A stretch of DNA of 64,000 bases from Marisa cornuarietis (GCA_004794655.1 SMMW01000077.1:1411215-1475214), one strand, 5' to 3'. Shown: positions 32,851-44,772, counted from the first letter of the stretch. Program-made: numbers and translations. The notes: generated by a model from the letters alone, not told the origin.

Positions 32851-32919
32851 CGAGCTGAATGAGCCAAGCAGTAGTTAGTGAAGGGGGAGAGACAGGTGAG
32901 CAAGGCTAAGCCGATGTAC

Positions 32920-33033
32920 CACTCTTCTTGCAGATGAAGCCGAACTTTAAGTCACAATTAAAGTCGTGCCATCGAGATGTCCTGGTCATCATGGCGGCGC
33001 AGTCTTGATTACTTCCTTCGTTATTCGGCTCAC
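32920..33033 (-). CDS. Exon 17: CTLD5, EPN C-terminal segment
   Basis: Phase 1 in and out. Encodes 'EPNNEGSNQDCAAMM' and 'RWHDFNCDLKFGFICKK'. EPN is intact and WHD replaces WND. The exon begins CAG|GTGAGC, again a donor-like start. Donor AGTG|GTACAT. Confidence 0.88.
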
Positions 33034-33366
33034 CTGTACAGGTAAGAGATTAAAGAATCAGCAGAGCAAATGCAGTTTTACTGAACTTGATAACTGTGAC
33101 AACTGTTTCTTATAAATGTTAACGACTCTGTTTAAACGATAAACAAACAACAAAAATGAAATGAGATATAATGAGATACATTCTGTAAACTCTAGTTGTT
33201 CTATGTATTTTAAAGTGTTTTGTTAGAAACATTGATAAACAAAGAGAAGTGAGTAAGAAAGACTGATAGGGAATAAATAACAAGTAACCCTGGTTTATTT
33301 ACGACTGGTGTAGACACACAAATGTTGACAAACAAACAAACATCACTCATGCCTTGACACCCTTAC

Positions 33367-33483
33367 CTGCGTCCCAGTTGACGTAAGCAAAGGGGACATC
33401 ATCAGTCCAGTACCACCCCCCTTCCTGTGTGGCGTCAGTGGCCCCCAGCCACACTACCCCCACCTCCATGGAGAGCGCGCGAC
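33367..33483 (-). CDS. Exon 16: CTLD5, WLG segment
   Basis: Phase 1 in and out. Encodes 'VVWLGATDATQEGGWYWTDD' and 'PFAYVNWDAG'. Acceptor TTTTTGCACCTGCAG, donor GCAG|GTAAGG. The 118-nt intron after exon 15 is one of the few without a tandem array. Confidence 0.9.
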
Positions 33484-33601
33484 CTGCAGGTGCAAAAAGG
33501 TCAATCGTGAGGTCACCGGTGTGTTATTAGATGATCGACAAATGAAAGACATCATACATGTGTAGACGTCTAAGTCTATCGATTCTTCTAATGAGCCTCA
33601 C

Positions 33602-33772
33602 CTGCCAGGTAGCTCTGCTCCACCTGGTTGCTGATGCTGACGAGGCTGCCGTTGTAGCTGCTGCACGTGGCGGTGGCGCTAGCGTAGTCTTGCACCTGGC
33701 TGTGGAACTGGTAGCAGAAGTCAGACCCCGGCCGCTCCTCCCAGAACTCGCCACACTTGACACTCACCACCA
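33602..33772 (-). CDS. Exon 15: CTLD5, N-terminal half
   Basis: Phase 1 in and out. Encodes 'CGEFWEERPGSDFCYQF', 'SATATCSSYNGSLVSI' and 'QSYLAG'. The only acceptor giving the required phase is TTCTCTCTGTGAG|TGG. This sequence and the first exon bases recur in the 45-bp array that precedes it in the transcript. Confidence 0.83.
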
Positions 33773-35140
33773 CTCACAGAGAGAATTAACACGTCAGACA
33801 TTCCATGCTCATCATCACTCACAGAGAGAATTGACACGTCAGACACTTGATGCTCACCACCACTCACAGAGAGAATTGACACGTCAGACACTTGATGCTC
33901 ATCATCACTCATAGGTAGCATTGACACGTCAGACACTTGACGCACACCACCACTCACAGAGAGAATTGACACGTCAGACACTTGATGCTCCCCACCACTC
34001 ACAGAGAGAATTAACACGTCAGACACTTGATGCTCATCATCACTCATAGGTAGCATTGACACGTCAGACACTTGACGCACACCAAACTCAAAGAGAGAAT
34101 TAACACGTCAGACACTTGATGCTCACCACACTCACAGAGAATTTGACGCAAAAGACACTTGACGCTCACCACCACTCACAGAGAGAATTTGACGCAAAAG
34201 ACACTTGATGCTCACCACCACTCACAGAGAGAATTGACACGTCAGACACTTGACGCTGACCATCACTCACAGAGAGAATTGACACGTCAGACACTTGATG
34301 CTCACCACCACTCACAGAGAGAATTGATACGCCAGACACTTGACGCTGACCATCACTCACAGAGAGAATTAACACGTCAGACACTTGATGCTCACGACCA
34401 CTCACAGAGAGAATTTGACGCAAAAGACACTTGACGCTCACCACCACTCACAGAGAGAATTGACACGTCAGACACTTGATGCTCACCACACTCACAGAGA
34501 GAATTGATACGTCAGACACTTGACGCTGACCATCACTCACAGAGAGAATTAACACGTCAGACACGTGATGCTCACGACCACTCACAGAGAGAATTGACAC
34601 GTCAGACACTTGATGCTCACCACCACTCACAGAGAAAATTAACACGTCAGACACTTTATGGTCATGACCACTCATTCAGACAACTGACACGTCAGACACT
34701 TGATGCTCACCCTCACTCAGAGAGAATCGACACGTCAAATACTTGACGCTCACTTTCACTCACAGAGAGAGATGACACGTCAGACACTTGACGCTCACCA
34801 TCAGTCAGAGAGAATTGAGACGTCAGATACGTGACGCTCACCACCATCACTCAGAGAGAATTGAGACGTCAGATACGTGACGCTCACCACCATCACTCAG
34901 AGAGAATTGAGACGTCAGATACGTGACGCTCACCACCATCACTCAGAGAGAACTGAGACGTCAGATACGTGACGCTCACCACCATCACTCAGAGAGAACT
35001 GAGACGTCAGATACGTGACGCTCACCACCACAGAGAGAACTGAGACGTCAGATACGTGACGCTCACCACCACCACTCAGAGAGAACTGAGACGTCAGATA
35101 CGTGACGCTCACCACCATCACTCAGAGAGAACTGAGACGT
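33773..35140. repeat. 45-bp array copying the exon 15 acceptor, roughly 25-30 units
   Basis: In transcript sense each unit has AATTCTCTCTGTGAG|TGGTG, which is the pyrimidine tract, AG and first exon bases of exon 15, followed by GAGCATCAAGTGTCTGACGT. Units beyond about 34780 are shorter and diverged. Confidence 0.95.
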
Positions 35141-35394
35141 CAGAATTTACTTCCTTTAGCACAAGATTCTCATTTCTTGACGAGGAGTTCAAAGACAGCA
35201 ATTTCCTGCTCGATGCACTTGACAAGAGACGAGGGGTATCGGGGAAAGAGGTCGTGTGATGTAGTCGTTACAGTCAAGTACAAACAAGCACAACATACAG
35301 AGAAAATGGACTTGTATTACTGGACTGCTTGCAGACGATTTTTCAGTTCAGTCATATTCAATGTAGCTCGCCGAGACTAACAGCGGAGGACAGC

Positions 35395-35715
35395 AAAAGG
35401 CTAAGCATTGGTCTCGGCAGACAGACAGCAGTCCGCCTGTACATGTCCGTGTATAGACAAACATGCACCGATTAGCAATATAAGAGCATGAAGGAAAGTA
35501 GAGATAGGAGTGTGGGGAAGAAAGGACAACAGGATGAACGAGTGATGGTGTTTCCCAAAGAGAGATCTGAAGGCATGTGGAGACTGCACTGTGTGGAGAG
35601 ACAGAGGCAGGCCATTCCACACACCGGGGCCGGAGAAAGAGCGACGGCCCAATGTCTGCAGTCTGATACGTGGAGCAGAGAGAAATCCATACAGACACAA
35701 TAACCACTAGATGAC
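35395..35715 (-). mobile_element. LINE 3' coding remnant
   Basis: Minus-strand translation reads 'RIRLQTLGRRSFSGPGVWNG' followed by 'LPLSLHTVQSPHAFRSLFGK', the C-terminal signature of CR1/L2-type LINE ORF2 proteins. 5'-truncated. The neighbouring 35141-35394 is unique. Confidence 0.65.
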
Positions 35716-35794
35716 ACATTTAGAGAACAGTTTGCCACAAGAACGTTTACATAACGTTACTACACGTGTACTCATTACCCAAGGTGTTTGAATA

Positions 35795-36165
35795 ATGTAA
35801 TGTACTGATGAACTGTGTGCAGGCAGTGTCACGTGTAAGTAACTAATGTAATGTACTGATGAACTGTGTGCAGGCAGTGTCACGTGTAAGTAACTAATGT
35901 AATGTACTGATGTATGGTGTGCAGGCTGTGTAACATGTAAGTAACTAATGTAATGTACTGATGAACTGTGTGCAGGCAGTGTAACGTGTAAGTAACTAAT
36001 GTAATGTACTGATGTATGGTGTGCAGGCTGTGTAACGTGTGAGTAACTAATGTAATGTACTTATGTATGGTGTGCAGGCAGTGTAACGCGTTACTAATGT
36101 AATGTAGTGATGTATGGTGTGCAGGCAGTGTAACGTGTAACTAATGTACTCATGTAATTTGTGCA
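35795..36165. repeat. About 57-bp tandem, about 6 copies
   Basis: Unit TAATGTAATGTACTGATGAA then CTGTGTGCAGGCAGTGTCAC, downstream of the exon 14 donor. Each unit contains a GTGTGCAG acceptor-like motif on the plus strand only. Confidence 0.93.
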
Positions 36166-36235
36166 GTGTCAAGGAAGATGATGTACTGATGTATATGATT
36201 ATGCACTGTCTCCATCATAACTGTTGACAACTCAC

Positions 36236-36280
36236 CTCGCGGAGTTGTAGTCGTGGTTAGAAATGTTGTTCCTGTCACTT
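36236..36280 (-). CDS. Exon 14: Thr-rich linker between CTLD4 and CTLD5
   Basis: A 45-nt symmetric phase 1-1 exon encoding 'VTGTTFLTTTTTPR', a likely O-glycosylated spacer. Acceptor TTTGTTTCCAG, donor GCGAG|GTGAGT. Found by splice sites and phase rather than homology. Confidence 0.75.
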
Positions 36281-36324
36281 CTGGAAACAAAGGAATTGTT
36301 TGAAAAATCTCTGTCCGAGCAATC

Positions 36325-37339
36325 ATACATTATGTCATTGTGAGTCACAGTATCAGCCCTGGCAATCATACAGTCATTATGAGTCACAGAATTAGCCCTG
36401 GCAATCATATATTATGTCATTGTTAGTCACAGTATCAGCCCTGACAATCATACATTATGTCATTGTTAGTCACAGTATCAGCCCTGACAATCATACATTA
36501 TGCCATTATTAGTCACAGTATCAGCCCTGGCAATCATACATTATGTCGTTGTTTGTCACAATATCAGTCTTGGCAATCATACATTATGCCATTATTAGTC
36601 ACAGTTTCACCCCTGGCAATCATACATTATGCCATTATTAGACACAGTATCAGCCCTGGCAATCATAGTTTATGTCATTGTTAGTCACAATATCAGCCCT
36701 AGCAATCATACATTATGTCATTGTTAGTCACAATATGAGCCCTGGCAATCATACATTATGTGATTGTTAGTCACAGTATCAGCCCTGACAATCATACCTT
36801 ATGTCATTGTTAGTCACAGTATCAGTCCTGGCAGTCATACATTATGTCATTGTTAGTCACAGTATCAGCCCTGGTAATCATACATTATGTCATTGTTAGT
36901 CACAGTATCAGCCCTGGTAATCATACATTATGTCATTGTTAGTCACAGTATCAGCCCTGGCAGTCATACTTTATGTCATTATTAGTCACAGTATCAGTCC
37001 TGGCAGTCATACATTATGTCATTGTTAGTCACAGTATCAGTCCTGGCAGTCATACATTATGTCACTGTTAGTCACAATATCAGCCCTGACAATCATACAT
37101 TATGTCATTGTTAGTCACAGTATCAGTCCTGACAATCATACATTATGTCATTGTTAGTCACAATATCAGTCCTGACAATCATACATTATGTCATTGTTAG
37201 TCACAGTATCAGTCCTGACAATCATACATTATGTCATTGTTAGTCACAATATCAGTCCTGACAATCATACATTATGTCATTGTTAGTCACAGTATCAGTC
37301 CTGGCAGTCATACATTATGTTATTGTTAGTCACAGTATC
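36325..37339. repeat. 42-bp tandem array, about 24 copies
   Basis: Unit GTCATTGTTAGTCACAGTAT then CAGCCCTGGCAATCATACATTAT. It continues for one more unit after the inserted element (37911-37950). Confidence 0.96.
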
Positions 37340-37386
37340 TGTCGCGTATGGCGAGGAAGCCAATCGCTCTCCAGTGCAAAACAGAC

Positions 37387-37442
<56 letters not shown>

Positions 37443-37910
37443 AGGACAATACAAATACACGTTTAATAAAAAAAAAACGAAAAAAAAACCGAATGTAAGA
37501 GAAACAAGGAAGAGAACAAAGAAACTAATGGGTCGGGACGAAAGAGGACGCCTACCACTAACCAATACCACCCCCTCCCCGTCTATACCCTAAGATACCA
37601 CCCCACCCCCTACAAAGACTACAGGCGAAAGTCACTCTGTCTGCACCACCGTCTCCCCTGGATATTCCATACTCCGCTTGAACAACGGATCATCCACTCA
37701 AGAAAGTCACTCCATTCAGTCCACAGCCTTCTGGCTCTACAGCTTCTCTCTCTTCCTCTGTCTTTTCCCGCTCCTCTCCCTTCGCTCACGCACCAATTAC
37801 GTCAGAAAAAAATAACAAAAATACAAAAATTGCGTCATAGTATAATAACGCAGCAACCCCCCCCCCTTTAGAACTAAAGCTCGGGCTGAGCCAGCATGCG
37901 ACACGCGACA
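37340..37910. mobile_element. Solo-LTR-like insertion, 571 bp, 5-bp TSD
   Basis: Begins TGTCGCGT and ends ACGCGACA (8-bp inverted termini of TG..CA type). Flanked by GTATC at 37335-37339 and 37911-37915, cleanly interrupting a 42-bp array unit. Contains an (AC)n run (37388-37439) and A-rich tracts. No coding sequence. A short TIR transposon is the alternative. Confidence 0.75.
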
Positions 37911-38029
37911 GTATCAGCCCTGGCAATCATACATTATGTCATTATCACTTTGTTTGTTTTACTTTCCTGGTGTTTTATCTTTTTATTTACTTTATTTTTT
38001 ATATTTTTTTATTTATTTTGTTTTTGCTG

Positions 38030-38232
38030 CAATACCCGTTTGCCCCTTGTTTACTGTTGCCCCCAGGGTTACAATACCCGTTTACCCCTTGTTCAGTGCT
38101 GCCCCCAGAGTTACAATACCCGTTTGCCCCTTGTTCAGTGCTGCCCCCAGAGTTACAATACCCGTTTGCCCCTTGTTTACTGTTGCCCCCAGGGTTACAA
38201 TACCCGTTTGCCCCTTGTTCAGTGTTGCCTCA
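38030..38232. repeat. 43-44 bp tandem, 5 copies
   Basis: Unit TTACAATACCCGTTTGCCCC then TTGTTCAGTGCTGCCCCCAG, in the intron after exon 13, close to its donor. Confidence 0.95.
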
Positions 38233-38277
38233 GACTCATAGCTGCAGCCCCCAGGACAGGCAGCGCCATCTACTCAC

Positions 38278-38434
38278 TGGTCGCCGCTTTTTGGCAGATG
38301 TAGTTGTAGCGCCGGGAGCAGTCGTAGTCGTTCCACAGTCCGTTGTGCGAAGGACCACGTGACCCGAAGATCGCCACACAGTCTTCATTGCCAGCGCTGT
38401 TAGGTTCCCCGGCTGCCCAGTGGAAATATCGGGG
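38278..38434 (-). CDS. Exon 13: CTLD4, EPN/WND C-terminal half
   Basis: Phase 0 in, phase 1 out. Encodes 'FHWAAGEPNSAGNEDC' and 'GLWNDYDCSRRYNYICQK'. Both EPN and WND motifs are intact, the classic mannose-type Ca2+ site (family knowledge). Donor CCA|GTGAGT. Confidence 0.92.
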
Positions 38435-38489
38435 CTACAACCACACAACAGTCTCTGACATACGGGTCCACAGTGGGGGGTGGGGACCT

Positions 38490-39020
38490 CCTCATGTAGT
38501 GCAAAGTCTGATGTAGTCATGCAAAGTCTGATGTAGTCATGTAGTGCAAAGTCTGATGTAGTCATGTAAAGTCTGATATAGACATGTAATGTAAAGTCTG
38601 AAATAGTCACGCAATCCAAAGTCTCTTGTAATCATGTAAAGTCTGATATAGTCACAGTCTCAGTACCGTCAGTCACAGTCTGTCACAGTCTCAGTACCGT
38701 CAGTCACAGTCTCAGTACTGTCAGTCACAGTCTGTCACAGTCTCAGTACCGTCAGACACATTCAGTCTGTCACAAGTACTGTCAGTCACAGTCTGTCACA
38801 GTCTCAGTACCGTCAGTCACAGTCTGTCACAGTCTCAGTACCGTCAGTCACAGTCTGTCACAGTCTCAGTACCGTCAGTCACAGTCTCAGTACTGTCAGT
38901 CACAGGCTGTCACAGTCTCAGTACCGTCAGTCACAGTCTGTCACAGTCTCAGTACTGTCAGTGACAGTCTCAGTACCGTCTGTCACAGTCTCAGTACTGT
39001 CAGTGACAGTCTCAGTCACA
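38490..39020. repeat. GTCTGATGTAGTCATG and CAGTCACAGTCTGTCACAGT arrays
   Basis: Two adjoining degenerate arrays upstream of exon 13. The second has 20-30 bp units based on CAGTCTCAGTACCGTCAGTC. Confidence 0.92.
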
Positions 39021-39359
39021 CGTTTGTCATGTTTGTCTCACAATATTTGTCTAATGTGTGAGTGCCACTGGTTTATCTAATGATGTTTGAATAGCACGAG
39101 TGTCACTTTTGTCTAACGATAATTGTTATCTAACTTGTGAGTGTCGCTGCTGTGTCTGAAGATGTTTGTTTTGTCACTGTAGACTGTCACTCTTGTGTTT
39201 CCAGTCTCTTGTGGTGTTTGTCGTGTCCCGGTGTGTCATTAGTTTGTCTTGTTAGTCGTCAAACAGTTTACTTGTACAGAGAGCCTCCTACATTATTATT
39301 ATTGTTGTTATTGTCTGGTGTAGTCACACAGTGAGAGTTAGTTATATCTGTCAACAGGT

Positions 39360-39519
39360 GAATATAGGACACACACATACACACATACACACACACATAC
39401 ACACATACAAGCACACACACATATACGCACATACATACACGCACACACATAAGCAGATACACACACATCCGCACACACATACACATACACGCTCACACAC
39501 CCACACACACACACACCCC

Positions 39520-39554
<35 letters not shown>
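39360..39554. repeat. (AC)n/(ACAT)n microsatellite abutting the exon 12 donor
   Basis: On the minus strand the intron begins inside a GT run, so the GT of the donor is the first dinucleotide of the microsatellite. Confidence 0.95.
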
Positions 39555-39557
<3 letters not shown>

Positions 39558-39658
39558 CGTCCGCCAGTGACGTGCCTTATTGTTGTTGACCCACAGCCAC
39601 GTGCCTTCTTGTATGATGTCGTGTAGTCCAATCCAGAAGTCTCCTCCTGTCACGTGAC
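39555..39658 (-). CDS. Exon 12: CTLD4, WIGL segment
   Basis: Phase 1 in, phase 0 out. Encodes 'GGDFWIGLHDIIQEGTWLWV' and an Asn/Arg-rich tail. The 3' end is less certain. The only phase-0 GT that keeps the domain is CTC|GTGTGT, which is the first unit of a long (GT)n tract filling the start of the intron. Confidence 0.75.
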
Positions 39659-39660
39659 CT

Positions 39661-40229
39661 GTTGGTACGGTCCACACAAAGAACATAAGATGTATTGAGC
39701 AGTTTAGGGAGTCAGCAGTGAAGACAGCTTTGTAATATTTCAAGATTGCAGGCACCAGAAGAGACAAGAACATCCGGGACATTATTTTCTAGGCGCCACC
39801 TAGTGAAGCAGACGCAGGGTGAGAAACAAATGTTGAGGCCAAAGCAGTTGGATTAATGGGTCTGTCAGGTACAGAGTTGAAACACTTGTCAAGTATAATG
39901 TCACGTGGGCAGCAGTGAAACATTTGGTTTAAAATTTTGCTGAAGTTGAAATGGAAGGTGGGGTGGATGGATCAACCTGTCACCTGCCTGAAGAAGCATG
40001 CGGTTCACTGCGGCAGCCATATTGCAGTCTCAGTGTTCAGTCTCTTCTGCTGTTTCATTAGCTGCTACCATGGTTACTTTGTTGAAAGTTAGACAATTAG
40101 TGATTGCTAGGTGTTAGAACTAACTCATTGAAAGGAATGCATTTGAGAGTGCGAGGTAACTATTGGGTGAGTGCGAGGTAACTGCTGTATGAGTGGGAAG
40201 TAGATGTCGGGTGACTGAACTCAACTCAC
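39661..40229. other. Intron, unique sequence
   Basis: No coding sequence, repeat family or RNA recognised. Confidence 0.5.
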
Positions 40230-40388
40230 GGTTAAGAAAAGCCTGGTCCCTGTCGCCAGTGATGACCACCAGGTCGGCCTCAAAGGTCTTACACATTCTG
40301 CGAGCATCAGACCATATCTCAGGGCCGTCGGAGAAGAAATAGCAGTTGATTCCGAACTGAATCCACCCCGGGTCACACATGTAAGGCG
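40230..40388 (-). CDS. Exon 11: CTLD4, N-terminal half
   Basis: Phase 1 in and out. Encodes 'CDPGWIQFGINCYFF', 'WSDARRMCKTFEADLVVI' and 'QAFLN'. Acceptor CCGCTTTCAG, donor ACC|GTGAGT. Confidence 0.9.
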
Positions 40389-40424
40389 CTGAAAGCGGGA
40401 CAACGTGTAACATCAGACTCTGGT

Positions 40425-40620
40425 CATAACGGGTACAGTCATTTTTAGTTAGTCATTCTCAGGTTGTGTTCATAACGGGTACAGTCATTTTTAGTTAGTC
40501 ATTCTCAGGTTGTGTTCATAACGGGTACAGTCATTTCTAGGTAGTCATTGATAGACTCTAGTCACACCGGCTACAGTCATTTCTAGGTAGTCATTCTCAG
40601 ATAGTTGTCATAATGACTAC
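40425..40620. repeat. About 57-bp tandem, 3-4 copies
   Basis: Unit TCATAACGGGTACAGTCATT plus TTTAGTTAGTCATTCTCAGG, upstream of exon 11. Confidence 0.9.
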
Positions 40621-40867
40621 AACCGATACAAATATTCATTGTGAGATTATAGAATCTAGATGCCCTGGTGTCCCTCAAACACCTCCTCCGATAATTAATG
40701 GCGACTAGCCATTCAAGAAACAGTCCTAGGGACAGGAAAGTCGACTAAAATACATTCACACATTTTAATAAAACAGACAAAATATAACAGATAAATAACA
40801 AGTTGTCAACAGCTATACTCGCATATGTTTACACTGAAACCCTTACGCTATACAAAAACATATTTAC

Positions 40868-40975
40868 ACAGAGAAGTGGGCATTGGCTGCACGGGTGTGT
40901 TGACGGGTATCGTGCACACCCAGGATCGAATCACCGTGCAGTCTGAGGTTAGCTGCCATCGCCCCTCCGAGTCGC
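40868..40975 (-). CDS. Exon 10: CTLD3, C-terminal segment and linker
   Basis: Phase 1 in and out. Encodes 'GRWQLTSDCTVIRSWVC' with the closing cysteines, then a Pro/Thr spacer 'PVNTPVQPMPTSL'. Acceptor TTTTACTTTGCAG, donor CTCTGT|GTAAAT. It fills the exact part of CTLD3 missing from exon 9. Confidence 0.83.
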
Positions 40976-41249
40976 CTGCAAAGTAAAACATGTCCCTAGC
41001 TGAAGATCGCCTTTAGTCTGTGTAAGCTCATAAGGCTAATTGACGGCGCCTACTGTCCTTACAAGACGAGGAAAATACATTGATACAGTTGAGACTGATG
41101 ATAAACTAGTTACACTGACTAAACGTGCTACATAGAGGGTAACACTGGTCAGAGTGAAGCTGGAAATGTGGTGTTGAAAGCTGAACTAGTTACAAGGAAT
41201 CTCAATGTCTTTCACAACATGTCAGAGCAAAGGTTAGCAAACATGCTAG

Positions 41250-41790
41250 AGTGAAGCCTTACATACTAGACTGAAGCTCAGCATAGTAGACTGAAACATT
41301 ACATGCTAGACTGAAACCTACCAAGCTGAACAAGTTAGAAGCTAAATCTTTTAGACTGAACATGTTACTGAATCTGAAACATATTAGACTGAAACTAAAA
41401 CTTGTCTCCTGAAGCTGAACGAGCTAAACTATGTTTGACTGAAGCTGAAACACGTAAGACTGAGAAAAAATGTGTGAGACTGAAGCTGACACCATTAGAC
41501 TGAGACAAAATGTGTGAGACTAAAGCTGAAATACGTAAGACTGAGACAAAATGTGTGAGACTGAAGCTGAAACCATTAGACAGACAAAATGTGTGAGACT
41601 GAAGCTGACACCATTAGACTGAGACAAAATGTGTGAGACTAAAGCTGACACCCATTAGACTGAGACAAAATGTGTGAGACTGAAGCTGACACCCATTAGA
41701 CTGAGACAAAATGTGTGAGACTGAAGCTGACACCCATTAGACTGAGACAAAATGTGTGAGACTGAAGCTGAAACCATTAGACTGAGAGTA
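41250..41790. repeat. About 40-bp GACTGAAGCTGA array
   Basis: Units GACTGAAGCTGACACCATTA and GACTGAGACAAAATGTGTGA, degenerate on the left side. Intron between exons 9 and 10. Confidence 0.92.
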
Positions 41791-41889
41791 ACCCGCTTGT
41801 TTGTGCCACTAACACCTTTGAGAAAAAAGGTCAGGAAAGGCAAAACGAAATAAAGTTCTTCTCACTCTCTCTCTCTGTCTCTCACTCAC

Positions 41890-42018
41890 CGGTTTCTATG
41901 AAGCCGCAGTCGAGGTTTCCAACGGTGTTGTTGGGGGGCGGGTTGTCGGCCCAGTGGGTGGCGTTGCCGATGTTCTTGCCGTCAGACCACGTGATGGGAC
42001 CGTAGTCGTTGCCCTTAT
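41890..42018 (-). CDS. Exon 9: CTLD3, long-loop segment
   Basis: Phase 1 in and out. Encodes 'DYGPITWSDGKN' and 'HWADNPPPNNTVGNLDC'. EPN is replaced by a Pro/Asn-rich loop. Donor ACCG|GTGAGT. Confidence 0.87.
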
Positions 42019-42539
42019 CTGCAGATTGAGTGATCATCATATTCTCACCACATGATGATGATGTAACTTTGTAACACGCAGATAACCACCACCACCACCA
42101 CCAGACAGCGCCATGTGTTAGATATTAATTAACAAAATATGGAGCTTGTGATTTTCAAAACTTCATTTTCCAAAGCATTTTCAGGACCTAGATGTAAATA
42201 TTTGTTAAGAATGACGATCACAAGACAAATGTTGTTCACGTTGACCAAAGTGAGATGTTTGGGCACTTGGATTGTTGGAGGTTCTGATTGTATCCACATT
42301 CATCCACATACCCGTATTACACGTTCACCTGAACGCTTGGGGTACTTTATATATCGACAGACATTACAAACACCCGTCTTACATTTGGTATGAAATGCAA
42401 CCTCAGTATATTATCAAATATTACATAGCATTTCACATTCAGAATACTCAAACATTACATAGGATATCATATATCATCTTTCAAACTGTTCTTTAGAGAT
42501 TCTTTCTAAGAAGAAGATTCGATATGAGATCCTTTTACC

Positions 42540-42636
42540 AAGGATGAGGAAGATCAATAATGTTTGGAATTGCCCTTGCGGATAAATAAAGTGGTATTGT
42601 ATTGTATTGTATTGTATTGTATTGTATTGTATTGTT
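42540..42636 (+). mobile_element. Retroposon 3' tail with (TATTG)n
   Basis: TTGCCCTTGCGGATAAATAA followed by AGTGG and about nine ATTGT units, typical of the terminal repeat of CR1/L2-type LINEs or SINEs. Only the tail is clear. The 42040-42540 stretch upstream is AT-rich and unassigned. Confidence 0.6.
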
Positions 42637-42712
42637 GTTAGAAGTTGTTTGACAGGTTGATGACTGATGTATATCTTGACAGTGAAGTAGATATTCCGTT
42701 AAAGAGTCTCAC

Positions 42713-42795
42713 CACTCAGTCCTATCCACACGCTGTCCACATACTCGCCGGCAAAGACGGGGAGATATCGCTGCAGGAATGTCTGGTCAGATGGT
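42713..42795 (-). CDS. Exon 8: CTLD3, WIGL segment
   Basis: Phase 2 in, phase 1 out. Encodes 'PSDQTFLQRYLPVFAGEYVD' and then 'SVWIGLS'. Acceptor GTTCTTCTGTAG. A CAG 26 nt further in is rejected because the upstream residues fit the CTLD pattern and the phase from exon 7. Confidence 0.88.
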
Positions 42796-43261
42796 CTACA
42801 GAAGAACAATTAACTAATGAGTGGCAGCCCAGCCAGGGAAGCCAGTCCACTTACAGTGAAGCCAATACAAGTGTCAAGCATGACATCTTCCTTCATAGAC
42901 TGTGCTGTCCTACGTTCACACATAGTGTTAAATCTTACATAAAAATAAATAGTAAAGTTAAATAAACTGGGAATATTTATGATCCCTGACATATTTTAAT
43001 GAGTTGATCAAAGAAAATAATGTAAATAGCTCCTCATCGAACAAATTTTATATGAGAAGTTCAAAACTGCGAAAAAATTATTCCAGTTAAATTTTTCACA
43101 ATAATAAATAAATAATAATAAGTAAAGTTGTTTGGCAGACACCCACACGTGTGGCAGTCCTTGTCAGATATACACACCTCTGCTGCCAGGTCACCTGGTT
43201 ACCTGTACTGTCAAAGGTCGTCAGGGAAACAGTGAGAGAATGAATAAGTGGGACAGATGAG

Positions 43262-43660
43262 GATAAAGTGTCACTGGCACACGAAATACACAATGAAGCA
43301 CGAAATATAGTGTCACATTGTGACAGTGACACACGAAATATAGTGTCACATTGTGACAGTGACACACGAAATATAGTGTCACATTGGGACAATGACACAT
43401 GTAATACACAATGAAGCACGAAATATAGTGTCACATTGGGACAATGACACATGTAATACACAATGAAACACGAAATATAGTGTCACATTGGAACAGTGAC
43501 ACACGAAATATAGTGTCACATTGGAACAGTGACACACGAAATATAGTGTCACATTGGAACAGTGACACACGAAATATAGTGTCACATTGGAACAGTGACA
43601 CACGAAATATAGTGTCACATTGGAACAGTGACACACGAAATATAGTGTCACATTGGGACA
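43262..43660. repeat. About 33-53 bp tandem array, about 11 copies
   Basis: Unit ACACGAAATATAGTGTCACA plus TTGGAACAGTG, in the intron between exons 7 and 8. Confidence 0.95.
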
Positions 43661-43764
43661 CATGTGGAATCTAGTGACAGATGAAGACAATGGCTTGTTT
43701 TGAACAAGAGAAGATTTAGTTACAAAAACGATTAACAGGTGGAGTAACAAATAGCATCTAGTGA

Positions 43765-44757
43765 GAGACCAGAGGTTTAGAAATAGTACAGTGAGAGACT
43801 AGGGTCAGTGAGAGACTGGGTCATGTGAGAGACTAGGATCAGTGAGAGACTTTGTCAGTAAGAGACTAGGATCAGTGAGAGACTGGGTCATGTGAGAGAC
43901 TAGGTTCAGTGAGAGACTTGGTCATGTGAGAGACTAGGTCATGTGTGAGACTAGGTCAGTGAGAGAATGGGTCATGTGAGGGACTAGGTCAGTGAGAGAA
44001 TGGGTCATGTGAGAGACTAGGTCAGTGAGAGCCTAGGGTCAGTGAGAGAATGGGTCAGTGAGAGACTGGGTCATGTGAGAGACTAGCATCAGTGAGAGAC
44101 TGGGTCATGTGAGAGACTAGGTCAGTGAGAGAATGGGTCAGTGAGAGACTGGGTCATGTGAGAGACTAGGTCAGTGAGAGAATGGGTCAGTGAGAGACTG
44201 GGTCATGTGAGAGACTAGGTCAGTGAGAGAATGGGTCATGTGAGAGACTGGGTCATGTGAGAGACTAGCATCAGTGAGAGACTGGGTCATGTGAGAGACT
44301 AGGTCAGTGAGAGACTAGGTCATGTGAGAGACTAGGTCAGTGAGAGACTGGGTCATGTGAGAGACTAGCATCAGTGAGAGACTGGGTCATGTGAGAGACT
44401 AGGTCAGTGAGAGACTAGGTCATGTGAGAGACTAGGTCAGTGAGAGACTAGGGTCATGTGAGAGACTAGGTCAGTGAGAGACTGGGTCATGTGAGAGACT
44501 AGCATCAGTGAGAGACTGGGTCATGTGAGAGACTAGCATCAGTGAGAGACTGGGTCATGTGAGAGACTAGGTCAGTGAGAGACTAGGGTCATGTGAGAGA
44601 CTGTTTCATGTGAGAGAGTAGGTTCAGTGAGAGCCTCGGTTATGAGAGAGAATTGGTTCACTGAGAGACTGGGTACAATGAGAGACTAGGGTCAGTGAGA
44701 GACTGGGTCATGTGAGAGCATGGGTACAGTGAGAGACTGGGTACAATGAGTAACGGG
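43765..44757. repeat. GTGAGAGACTGGGTCATGTG array
   Basis: About 55 copies of a 17-19 bp subunit in mixed higher-order order, ending near the exon 7 donor. Alternating TCAGTGAGAGACT and TCATGTGAGAGACT. Confidence 0.95.
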
Positions 44758-44772
44758 TAGAAATGCCCTCAC

